Part shown: one piece after another, positions 22,207-32,379 of the stretch
How the letters are laid out: the number at the start of each line of letters is the position of its first letter
How positions within the stretch are numbered: position 1 is the stretch's first letter
Notes under the pieces: generated by a model
What the model saw: only the letters and a program-made list of their open reading frames with translations
Told to the model about the DNA's origin: nothing
Database searches by the model: none
Position numbers and translations under genes: made by a program
From: Periplaneta americana
Lineage: Eukaryota > Arthropoda > Insecta > Blattodea > Blattidae
Assembly (NCBI RefSeq): GCF_040183065.1
Contig: NC_091119.1
Coordinates: forward strand, 189,268,043 to 189,332,042
Direction: 5' to 3'
DNA: 64,000 bases

Positions 22207-23067
22207 CAGACCTGCACAAACAGCGCTCAACGAGCGCGCGCGCTCCTTCGGAGCGGAAGAGCTGTGTTTACCGCTCGCCGAAACGGAGAGAAAGATACGT
22301 CAGAATGACATAGACTTGCTATTGTAGAGGAGAGGGAAACGACCACTCATTATCTAGTGGAGTGCAGTGTGTAGGCCTATTCTCAGTAACTGTTTCACGT
22401 TGCTTACCTACTGCTACAGTACAGTATGGATGAATCAAAAAGACGGAACATAACATTTAACATTTAACGATTTACAGCTCGAACTTATTGATCTTCAATG
22501 TGACCTAAGGGCTGAAGGTCGTTTGAATAATACTACTAGCCTGGTTGAGTTTTACAAGACTAAACATTGGCAATAATATCCACGACTACACAGGCTGGCT
22601 GTGAAAATGATTGCTATGGTTGGCTCAACATTTATATTAAAAATTTGTGAGCAACTGCTTTCTATAATCAACTTTAATAAAGGCCGGCATCGAACATCTG
22701 TAACTGATGTTTCATTACGATCAGTAGGCTACTGTTCCTTTCAGCTGCCAACAGCATAAAACCTCGTTTTGATGTACTGATAAATAAAAATATAACAAAA
22801 TGATATTGTACATTTAAGTAGCTATAGCATTTCTATTATTTCTGTAAAATAAATATTTCTTTATTAATTAATAATAGTCCAAGATAGTTTTGCAAGCACT
22901 GAACGGGAATTCATTTCATAAACACTCGTAATATTACTTCCTTTTGTGTATATTTTGTACGAGATCACCCCTTCTTCCAGTCACCCTTATGCAGAGCGCA
23001 GCTAATATCTGCATTCCGCTCATGAGCTGTGAGCCGGCTCGGAGAGCGCAAACCTTGTGCAGGCCTT
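22207..23067 (+). mobile_element. hAT element, relative of the 3246 copy
   Basis: Ends CAGACCTGCACAA and TTGTGCAGGCCT. At 22590-22770 the plus strand keeps LHRLAVKMIAMVGSTF, CEQLLSIINFNKGRHRTS and VTDVSLRSVGYCSFQLPTA, the hAT dimerisation domain (family pattern CEQLFSxxNxNKxxxRSRLTDxxLRSxLR). The remainder of the transposase is missing. Flanks are only weakly similar to each other, so the insertion is old. Confidence 0.82.
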
Positions 23068-23412
23068 ATCTAGATAATACTGTATATTAAAATATCAAAT
23101 AGATTAACAAAGTCTGAGATAAACAGAAAACTGAAAAAATATGGTAGAACATGATCAAGTTAATGTTACTTGAAATATAGCTTGAAAACACACCTTGATT
23201 CCGTGGACCTCAGGTTGGGAACCGTTGATATGGACAGTGTTTGTTTTCAGATATGTAGACTGAAAGTGTTGCGGTGTGGAGTCCACATCTTGGTTTTCAC
23301 CAGTAGCGGTGTGTTATTTTTTTATCGTAATCCCACACATGGTTCATTCTTTCGCTTTTCTTATACCACTTCTTTTAAGGCTCATTCACAATGAAAATTA
23401 AACATAACAATA

Positions 23413-24154
23413 AGGCCCATTCACAATGAAAATGAAACATAACCGTAACATAAACACAGAAGTTTGCGCCCAGTCTACCAAATAGGATCATTCACAATGA
23501 TTCACGTAAGCATTGACATAAACATTACCGTAAGACGTTAATATGAAAGTTTGCAAACTCCAAACTTTCATGCTTAAGCTTACGTGATTTGCAAACAGAA
23601 CACAATCGTGGAGCGCTGAAGTATACGACAGAATATGAGGAAATGGCGTCGTTGTTATGTTTCCATGGTTACCAAGTATGTTTGCTGTTAAGTTTATGTT
23701 CCCATCGTGTATGATGGTATGACTTCTTGATTTTACCGTAACGTTTATATTCTTAAGTTAACGCTTACGTTATGTTTAATTTTCATTGTGAATGAGTCTA
23801 TAAGCGTTAACTTAAGAATGTAAACGTTACGGTAAAATCAAGAAGTCATACCATCATTCACGATGGGGACATAAACATAACAGCAAACATACTTGGTAAC
23901 CATGGAAATATAACAACGACGCCATTTCCTCATATTCTGTCGTATACTTCAGCGCTCCACGATTGTGTTCTGTTTGCAAATCTCGTAAGCATAAGCATGA
24001 ATGTTTGGGGTTTGCAAACTTTCATGTTAACGTCTTACGGTAATGTTTATGTCAATGCTTATGTGAATCATTGTGAATGATCCCATTTGGTAGCCTGGGC
24101 GCAAACTTCTGTTTATGTTACGGTTATGTTTAATTTTCATTGTGAATGGGTCTT
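23413..24154. repeat. Near-perfect palindrome of two MITE copies (family E)
   Basis: Arms of about 350-385 bp (23413-23800 and 23801-24154) are reverse complements with almost no spacer. Each arm is a MITE with ends TTCACAATGAAAATTAAACA and its complement. A single copy stands at 58125-58497. There is no coding frame. Confidence 0.9.
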
Positions 24155-24538
24155 TATAGTCGTTGCGTCTACGAGTCTTCTTTGCGCACAGTTAAGCGTT
24201 AATCTAATAACATGAAAGACTTGTTTCAAAACGCCCATGAAAATTACCATCTAAAAGAGGAAGGTGCCTGGGCTACGAGTAGTATGTGAGAAGGCGGAGG
24301 AAGCTAGGAGTAATGAGTGGAAAAATGTAGGAGTCGCTATCATTGTCTACTTCTGTATTCTGAATGCGAGCATTTAATGAAAAGCAGCAGCCGTGTTGGG
24401 TGCACGATAGTTCATAGTGCGAGGTTCGATCATTGAGACATGTTATTGCGGATTAAGTTTTTCGTGTTTCTTTTTAGTGGCCTGTTTCATTATTTTGAAA
24501 TAGGTCTCAACTGTGAACTTTTAAGCGTCTGTTTTCAC

Positions 24539-26332
24539 CAGTGATGTCAAAGCAAGCGCATTTTTCTGACGACGTCGTGCGCGGGCATCAAGCGCTGGGT
24601 ATGGAAGGAGGAATAAGCAGCCTGTTGGATTAAGAAAACAGTGATGCACAAACTTCAAACAGAACGTGAAATTTTATGTCGTTATTTTTATATGGCTTCT
24701 TTCTGTTTGATATTATCTATATTGGCTTTAAAACAAAAGTACTAACACCAATTTCTTAATATTGCTGTTGTGTTTTAAACGTTTAGTACATTATGCAACG
24801 AGCCTATAATGGTAGTAATTAAGACGCAAGTATGATTGTTTATGAAACCAGCGCAAGAGAGTTTCATAATTTTCATACGAGCTTCTTAATTACCATTATA
24901 GGCAAGTTTCATACGACTTTTTATGCTCGACCATATTTCTAACTTGAAAGTATTCAAAATTATGGTTATGTGCGAACTGACCTGAATTGTGAGATGTGCG
25001 CAAACGCGAAAGTATTGATTTTTTCCGAGGCCGAATTTCATTGACCTTGGCACAGAATAAGATGAAAATTGATTTAGAATTGGAAAACGAGATGACAAAT
25101 TGAATTTATTTGAATATTATTTACAATTAACTCTAATTATTAAAGTAACAGAACATAACCTTCTGCAACAGTATTGGATTTCCAGTCTCCGTGACTTTTC
25201 GCTAATTTTCTTTCGATTGCATATCGGAGAATAATCGATACTTGCGGTTTTATAATGGTACAAAGCTGACTTGTCATTGGCTGAACACCTGTAAGCTGAG
25301 TTATCATTGGCTGAAGACCTGTACTTTAATGAGTAGGTGTACTTTAATGACATGCATTAAAAGACTGCTACTAGGTGTATAATTACTACATTTCGGCATG
25401 GTCGAGCATAAAATAACATAATAAACAGTTATAAGGGAATATTCACATAAATTCCATTGTAGTACAGCTATACTGTACTAAGTGAATTAATCACATCATT
25501 CATAAAGAAAGTGATATCCCAAAGTAAGAGATTGAGTATGACATGAGAAGTTGAAATTGATATTGATGGTACCTTTAGCCTTATAAAAGTAATCAACGAA
25601 CTAATCAAAACAATATTACAGTACAAAGCAAAGTTACCTAGGTACTGTAATTTTTATGTTTTAAGTGTAACTAATATTCCATAACAAAACTCTTATCGCA
25701 TTATGCTTTTAAGGTGATATTGGTGAGCAACATCTTATCATCAGAATATTAAATTATTTTCGAAATCTGCTGAAGCTATAGAGCTGACATTTTTACAACA
25801 CATGGGCACATATCTTTTGCTTATGATGTAACAGTAGTTGCTCTTTTAATTCATTTCCTTACAAACATTTTCCATGCGAATATTTTCAAAATTTGTAATA
25901 CACTATCTTCAGTAATACGTATTTACGGTATATTAGGTTTACGAAAACATTTTTCACTACCTGTAAGATTACTAAATAAATAGGCCTATATCTGAAAATT
26001 TCATTTTTCTATAAAAAAATGTTGAGAAAATATTCCTTTTGAATAAAAAAAAACAAACAAACTTGTGAAAAATGAGCATTAAAATTAATACTGAAATTTT
26101 TATAATGCACTTATACTTCTCAGAAAAATCTAAAAATAAACATGGATACAGTTTTAATAAGTTCTCTTCCCTTTATCCATTGAATCAATGCTGGCCATCT
26201 CTGTATATAGCTCGACCAAGCGGCATATACTACCTCTTTCGTCTGTCTCTTTCCTTTCCGCTGTAAAGCGCTCAGGCTCTCCTGAGCTCTAAAGCGCGCG
26301 CTTGCTCCTATGGGCATCAGTTGACATGACTG
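24539..26332. mobile_element. hAT family D, second copy, with an insert
   Basis: Ends CAGTGATGTCAAAGCAAGCG and GACATGACTG, flanks GTTTTCAC / GTTTAGAC (6 of 8 match). Matches 8377-9546 except for the 630-bp insertion at 24783-25413. Confidence 0.82.
24783..25413. mobile_element. MITE derived from the THAP element's left region
   Basis: Runs from GTACATTATGCAACGAGCC to ATGGTCGAGCATAAAA, inverted relative to 16829-17450. Ends are imperfect inverted repeats. The empty hAT copy at 8377 shows it is an insertion. Another fragment lies at 54502-54567. Confidence 0.7.
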
Positions 26333-26394
26333 GTTTAGACAGTCACCATGGTACGTTATTTTGTAATGACAAATTGACGACCTTCAATCATATA

Positions 26395-26790
26395 CAGGAT
26401 GGGCAAAAAATCACGTTACTCCTATAAATACCTCAAATATACACACCATGTAATTCCGGTCATAATGCATACATACATGTACATCCGCTGTGTTTCCTAA
26501 GTATCCAAAGAGTCAGTATGTCTCCTGTAATACTCCTAAGACAAAATAATGCGTCGCCAGGTTCGGTGCGACATTCGCCTCAGCATTCCTGGTGTAATCT
26601 GTTGGAAAGCGCACGGCGTCCTTCAATTCATCAACGGTGCCGTACCGTTCCTGTGTAACAGTGCTGTTGATGAAATCCCACAGCACATTGTCACAGTTGT
26701 GAAGTCAGGACTGCGAGGTGGCCAGTCGAGAGGAGCTGGTAAGATGGGTGACCCATGGCCAATCCAGCGATGTAGAAAATCACTGCTGTT
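26395..26790 (-). mobile_element. Tc1-like transposon fragment (transposase C-terminus)
   Basis: On the minus strand the sequence keeps HNCDNVLWDFIN and YGTVDELKDAV, the C-terminal landmarks of Tc1-type transposases (CDxxLWGxIK ... TVEELKxAI). It ends in ACAGGATGGGCAAAAAATC, a terminal repeat-like border. No matching left border was found. Confidence 0.65.
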
Positions 26791-27639
26791 CGGTATAAAA
26801 TATTAGCAGAATGGGGTCGGTTCGCTACCTACTTCCATCTGGAATTCGGATAGTGTGAATCAGGCTTCATGGAAGGGAGTTGATGTTGTTAACTGATGCT
26901 TGGCGCTGAATACGTGCCTGCCGAGTGGCGTGCCTCTCTCCGTGTCACTTAAGAGGCAAGACTAAACACAGAATATACCAATCATGACTCCAATTGCAGG
27001 CAGATTTGATAATGACCGTCATTAAACTCGAGAGTCATTCAGATCTGCAGCTGGGCAGGGGATCTGCGAGCCAGTCGACTTCACCTGCTGCTAGTCATAA
27101 CAGCCATTTCGTTTTGCTTATAGAACTTTTGAGTTAATATAAATACAGGTAATTCTCTTGAAAGTTTTTGCCTTGTGAGAAGTATTTGTATTGTGCTAGT
27201 GTCTGAACTGCGGGATGGGTTTTAGTACCAATATTTTATAACGCGGAAACGCTTTTTGTATATTAAAATTCAAACTTGGTCATGGAAAAGTAAAAGCAAA
27301 GTTCTGAATAAGTGCGTTAAAAGATAATAAGAAATAATGACGAAATGTTTTATTATCTATTTTAATATGTATTTTTTAAATATCTATAATAATTTCTACA
27401 TGACGTTACTATTTCTTTTGCCATAGTACGATTTTTCTGCATTGTAATTAACATACTTCTATCAGCATTATTGTTAATATTTAAAGAAAAAATAAAAGAG
27501 TTGTAGGCCTATATTGAAAGAAAAATCTGAGGAGAGAATTTAGCAAATGTATCTTAGAATAAGTTGTTAATAACCTTAGCCCTTTTTATATTACATGTAC
27601 CTTATGCAGAGTGAACCGTAAAGTAATGTCACTAATTTC
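26791..27639. other. No gene seen
   Basis: Spacer without recognised coding or repeat content apart from A/T-rich runs. Confidence 0.4.
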
Positions 27640-27677
27640 ATGGAATTATTTATTTGTTTATTTATTTATTTATTTGT

Positions 27678-27745
<68 letters not shown>
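27640..27745. repeat. (TTTA)n followed by (TAA)n microsatellite
   Basis: TTTA units at 27645-27675, then an uninterrupted TAA run to 27745, where a Helitron begins at A/TC. Confidence 0.95.
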
Positions 27746-27746
<1 letters not shown>

Positions 27747-29372
27747 CTATACTAATAATAAATCTGTAAGCGAATTTTTTCTGGTAATTTTCGATTTTCC
27801 AAAAATAATTGATGTTAACATGTATAATTGATCATCCTGAAACCGAAAATCGCTTTTTTGAAATTTTTGTTTGTATGTCTGTCTGTCTGTCTGTCTGGAT
27901 GTTTGTTACCGTTTCACGCGATAATGGCTGAACGGATTTCGATGAAAATTGGAACATAAATTAAGTTCGTTGTAACTTAGATTTTAGACTATATGGGATT
28001 CAAAATATTTTATTTAAAAGGGGGGTTATAAGGGGGGCCTGAATTAAATAAACCGAAATATCTCGCTTATTATTGATTTTTGTGAAACATGTAACATAAC
28101 AAACGTTTCTTTAAAAATGATTTCCGATAAGTTTTATTCCAGGCAAAATTTTGATAGGACTGATATTTAAGTCTGTCTGTCTGTCTGGATGTTTGTTACT
28201 TTTTCACGAGATAATGGTTGAACGGATTTCGATGAAAATTGGAATATAAATCAAGTTCGTTGTAACTTAGATTTTAGGCTATATGGTATTCAAAATACTT
28301 TATTTCAAAGGGGGTTATAAGGGGGCCTGAATTAAATAAATCGAAATATCTCGCTTATTATTGATTTTTGTGATAAATGTTACATAACAAACGTTTCTTT
28401 AAACATTATTTCCGATAAGTTTTATCCCAGGCAAAATTTTGATAGGACTGATATTTAAGGATATACAAGAGTTTTAAAATAACAATTCAATACATTTTCA
28501 CCGCCGCCTCAGATTATAGCGTCGTTGTTCCGTAATTCCTGTGTGCAAAATATAAAATTTTTCAGTAGGAAGAAAAAGCAGATTTATTCATTCAATGGCA
28601 GTGGTACATAGGAGATCGTGAATTCTTACATTTTCGAAAGAAAGAAATATAATTACATATAGGAGATTGTATTATTTGCTGTATAACTATTTAAGTTATT
28701 TAATAGAGTAAAAATCTGAAAATCGATATGTCACAAAGGAGTAATTGCAGCAACGACATCGATGGCTATAATGAAATTAAAACAAATGACTCCGTCTATT
28801 TAAGGCGACCTTGACGTTTATCGGTATTAATATACAGAGAATATTAAATTTGTCTGTTTGTACGAAGTAATCTGAGAAACTAATTTGGATAATTCCTTCA
28901 CTATTTGAAATTTGTGGTTTTTCTAGATGGTTGTAATACTACATATAAGGAATGAGGTAAGATGAAAATAGATCTTTACGTACAGAAAAATTATCTTCGT
29001 ACACAATCCACTCTATTAATTTGGAGTGATTTATTAAAGATGCATTCAAGACTAATTTAGAAAAATGTTAAACGGATTATTGTTGCATCAAAAACGAATG
29101 TTCTCTGAACCAAATGATCATACTTTAATTACTTGCATGTAATAACAAATAAGAAATATGCTAAAGGAATTATCATTGCACGAAATGAGTGGTCTCTGGA
29201 CCAAAATGATCGCATTTTAATTATTTAAATACAATTTAAATTAAGTAACGTATTAAACTATTGATCCTTCTATCAAACACGAATGTTACCTGGGGCAGAT
29301 GTCCTATTTTAATTATGTAATTACTTTATATTTATTTCTAACAAGTGCAGCGGAGTGCACGGGTACGGCTAG
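27746..29372 (+). mobile_element. Helitron-like element with internal 290-bp duplication
   Basis: 5' TCTATACTAATAATAAATC after A, 3' GGGTACGGCTAG before T, with the hairpin GTGCA-GCGGAG-TGCAC 12 bases before the end. A segment of about 290 bp (27882-28170) is repeated at 28172-28457, each starting with a GTCT run and GGATGTTTGTTAC. No Rep/helicase, so non-autonomous. Confidence 0.85.
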
Positions 29373-29379
29373 TAATAAT

Positions 29380-29445
29380 GATAATAATTTATTTAATCTG
29401 GCAGAATTAAGGCCAATAGGGGCGTCTCCTCCGCCCAGCAGACTC
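29380..29445 (-). mobile_element. LINE 3' end remnant
   Basis: Holds the TCTGGCAGAATTAAGGCCAA motif, which on the minus strand is the familiar 3' UTR end of jockey/CR1-type insect LINEs, next to a degenerate A-rich run. Confidence 0.45.
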
Positions 29446-29639
29446 TAGTTGATTACAATATACTTAACAATAACAATTACATAAATATCTAGACCATAAA
29501 ACAACATGAAAATGAGTAGTAGTTTTTTTTTGTAGTGAAATAATTGTCGATTTCTTAAATTTGATGTTTGAGGGTTAAGCTGAATTTGTGACAATATTTC
29601 GATATTATCCAGTAGACTGTTGATTTTGGGTGACGCAAA

Positions 29640-29815
29640 GGTACCTGGTTTTCTCCGTGGGGTTTCCCTCAACCTATTAAGAGCAAATACTGGGTAACTT
29701 TCAGCGTTGAAATCAGGATTCAATTCGTTGGCGTTATCACCTTCAGTTTACTCAGATACTAAATAACTATAGCAGTTGATAAAGCGTCGTAAAATAAATA
29801 AATTAAATAAAAAGG
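29640..29815 (+). mobile_element. SINE family 1, partial and diverged
   Basis: Lacks the tRNA head. Retains CCCTCAACCTATTAAGAGCA, ACTGGGTAACTTTC and the tail GTTGATAAAGCGTCGTAAAA. Confidence 0.75.
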
Positions 29816-30182
29816 ATACCGTTGAATGTTTTAGAAAAGACAGTCGCTCAGCAGGTAATCTGCAAGCAACAAGAGCAATTAAATGAAATTCAGTAAGCAA
29901 ACTGTTGTACGAAATTTTGTTATGAAAGGTCGAATAATGGTTTATTTCTTTAAATAAAGTTACGGTAAGTTGAGAAATTGTTTGATATTTTTTTCAATTC
30001 GTTTACTTTGCGACTTACAAGTGGGAGATCAAATTACTTAGACGTATTCCAATTTAGTGCTAACATGACAAAAGAAGTGTCGAAGTCGAAAAGTTTTGTA
30101 ATTTTTTTAAATTTCTAATAATAAATTATAGATTTGTGTAGAGAATATTTGTTTCATTAACTTAATATTTGATTATTTTTAT

Positions 30183-30432
30183 TTTAGTAGGTTATTTTAC
30201 GACGCTTTATCAACATCTCAGGTTATTTAGCGTCTGAATGAAATGAAGGTGATAATGCCGGTGAAATGAGTCCGAGATCCAGCACCGAAAGTTACCCAGC
30301 ATTTGCTCATATTGGGTTGAGGGAAAACCCCGGAAGAAACCTCAACCAGGTAACTTTCCCCGACAGGGAATCGAACCCTGGCCGCCTGGTTTCGCGGCCA
30401 GACGCGCTGACCGTTACTCCACAGGTGTGGAC
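30183..30432 (-). mobile_element. SINE family 1, full length
   Basis: Complete from the tail (GGTTATTTTACGACGC) to the head with B box (GGAATCGAACCCTGGCC) and A box (GCGCTGACCGTTAC). A short duplication TGATTAT borders it. Confidence 0.9.
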
Positions 30433-30557
30433 ATGTGATTATGAAAAGTAAAATTATGATTAATAGTTAAATCTAGATTTTGTACAGAATATGTCCGTTG
30501 TGTTCAAATGGAAATATGAAAATTGGAAATTTACCATAAGTAAGTAAGTACAGATTT

Positions 30558-31084
30558 TGCATTAAATAAAAACTTAATTTAATTGGTTTCTTTTTTAAGT
30601 TGATACAGTTTTACTGTAAATAAAGACGTAATTTAATTGGTTTCTTTTTTAAGTTGATACAGTTTTACTGTAAATAAAGACGTAATTTAATTGGTTTCTT
30701 TTTTAAGTTGATACAGTTTTACTGTAAATAAAGACGTAATTTAATTGGTTTCTTTTTTAAGTTGATACAGTTTTACTGTAAATAAAGACGTAATTTAATT
30801 GGTTTCTTTTTTAAGTTGATACAGTTGTACTGTAAATAAAGACGTAATTTAATTGGTTTCTTTTTTAAGTTGATACAGTTTTACTGTAAATAAAGACGTA
30901 ATTTAATTGGTTTCCTTTTTAAGTTGATACAGTTTTACTGTAAATAAAGACGTAATTTAATTGGTTTCTTTTTTAAGTTGATACAGTTTTACTGTAAATA
31001 AAGACGTAATTTAATTGGTTTCTTTTTTAAGTTGATACAGTTTTACTGTAAATAAAGACGTAATTTAATTGGTTTCCTTTTTTT
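30558..31084. repeat. 54-bp minisatellite, about 10 copies
   Basis: The unit contains AATAAAGACGTAATTTAATT, GGTTTC and a TTGATACAGTTTTACTG block. Spacing is exactly 54 bp and most copies are identical, with single differences such as TTGTAC and GGTTTCC. No frame of note. Confidence 0.97.
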
Positions 31085-31377
31085 AAATTGGTACTGAGTT
31101 TCATATTACTCTGTTCCAAATTCTGCTTGAGCATTTCTCTCAGCCTAAATGGATTAAGGTTAGATGACTAGGAGAAGATATTGTTAATGAATGTAGACCT
31201 GGAGCAAATTGTATTTTAAATTGTTAGTCTTTCAAATAATTAAATGATATTTATATTTAAAGCTTGTAATAGTAGGCTAATTATTATTTTGCTCGCTGTC
31301 CTCCATTAAGAGAGGAGATTGGTGAAACTTTGATCAACTTTCGACGAAAAAAAAAAAAAAAACATTTCCGATTTATA

Positions 31378-31958
31378 CAGACGTGGACAAATTATTAACA
31401 AAATTGACAATTTTTATGATATTTTGTTTACAAAATTTGACTTTTCAATTTAGACTACAGTTGACAATTTTGGATATTTCCATCATTACGGTAGAGAGAA
31501 ATATGCAAAAATGTCAACTGTAGTTTAAATTGAGGAGTCAAGTTTTGTAAAAATATATAATAAAAATCTTCAATTTTGCTAATAATTTGTAAATTAGCAA
31601 AAATGTCAACTGCATTGAAGAGTCAAATTTTGTAAAAATATAAAACAAAAATCTTCAGTTTTGCTAATAATTTGGAAATATCCAAAATGTCAGCTGTAGT
31701 CCAAATTGAAGAATCGAATTTTGTAAAAATATACAATAAAAATCTTCAGTTTTGCTAATAATTTGTAAATATGCAAACATATCAATTGTAGTCCAAATTG
31801 AGGAGTTAAATTTTGAAAAATATGCAACACTAATCTTCAATTTTGCTAATAATTTGGAAATACACAAAAATGTCAACTGTAGTCTAAATTGAAGAATGAT
31901 ATTTTGTGAAAATATATAATAAAAATGTTCAATTTTGCTAATAATTTGTCCACGTCTG
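31378..31958. mobile_element. Tc1-like MITE whose subterminal region became a minisatellite
   Basis: Ends TA/CAGACGTGGACAAATTATTA and TAATAATTTGTCCACGTCTG/TA. The interior is about five units of 85-92 bp, each carrying TCAACTGTAGT, AAATTGAAGAGTC-like and TTTTGCTAATAATTTG blocks. Non-coding. Confidence 0.85.
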
Positions 31959-32369
31959 TATGTCGTCCAATTTTATCAACCTAATCGTCCTCAGAATTCG
32001 TGCTCTACTTCTATTTCACATGAAACTGCAAAGCAATGCCATATAAAATACCCAATGGTTTATTAATTCGAGTGCCCTTACCCCGCCATTTCTTTTTTCA
32101 CCAGAAGAAAAATAGTGCGAAGTCATCGCTGAATATCCACTTATAGATGACGCTGCCAAATTAATTAAGTTGTACTTACTCGTTTGTTGCTACCATAATT
32201 TTATCAACTTGAATTTATATTGACTAGATTTATGACTATGTAACTCACGCAACATTGACACGCTTTGCACGCACAGAATCATGCACGCGATACTCCGTAA
32301 TTATTACATATGCTCTTCATGCACTGCTTATGACCAAAAGCGAGGAGATACTTAAACTCATGTGTGATC
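31959..32369. promoter_or_regulatory. Upstream flank of the LRR gene, no clear motif
   Basis: No convincing TATA/Inr pair. If the acceptor near 32374 is used, the promoter lies further upstream of a 5' exon. Confidence 0.2.
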
Positions 32370-32374
32370 GCAGG
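32370..32374 (+). other. Possible 3' splice acceptor just before the LRR start codon
   Basis: The sequence TCGCAG lies directly upstream of GTCCTG-ATG. It would let a 5' non-coding exon splice in six bases before the start. The pyrimidine tract is weak, so this is only a suggestion. Confidence 0.3.
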
Positions 32375-32379
32375 TCCTG

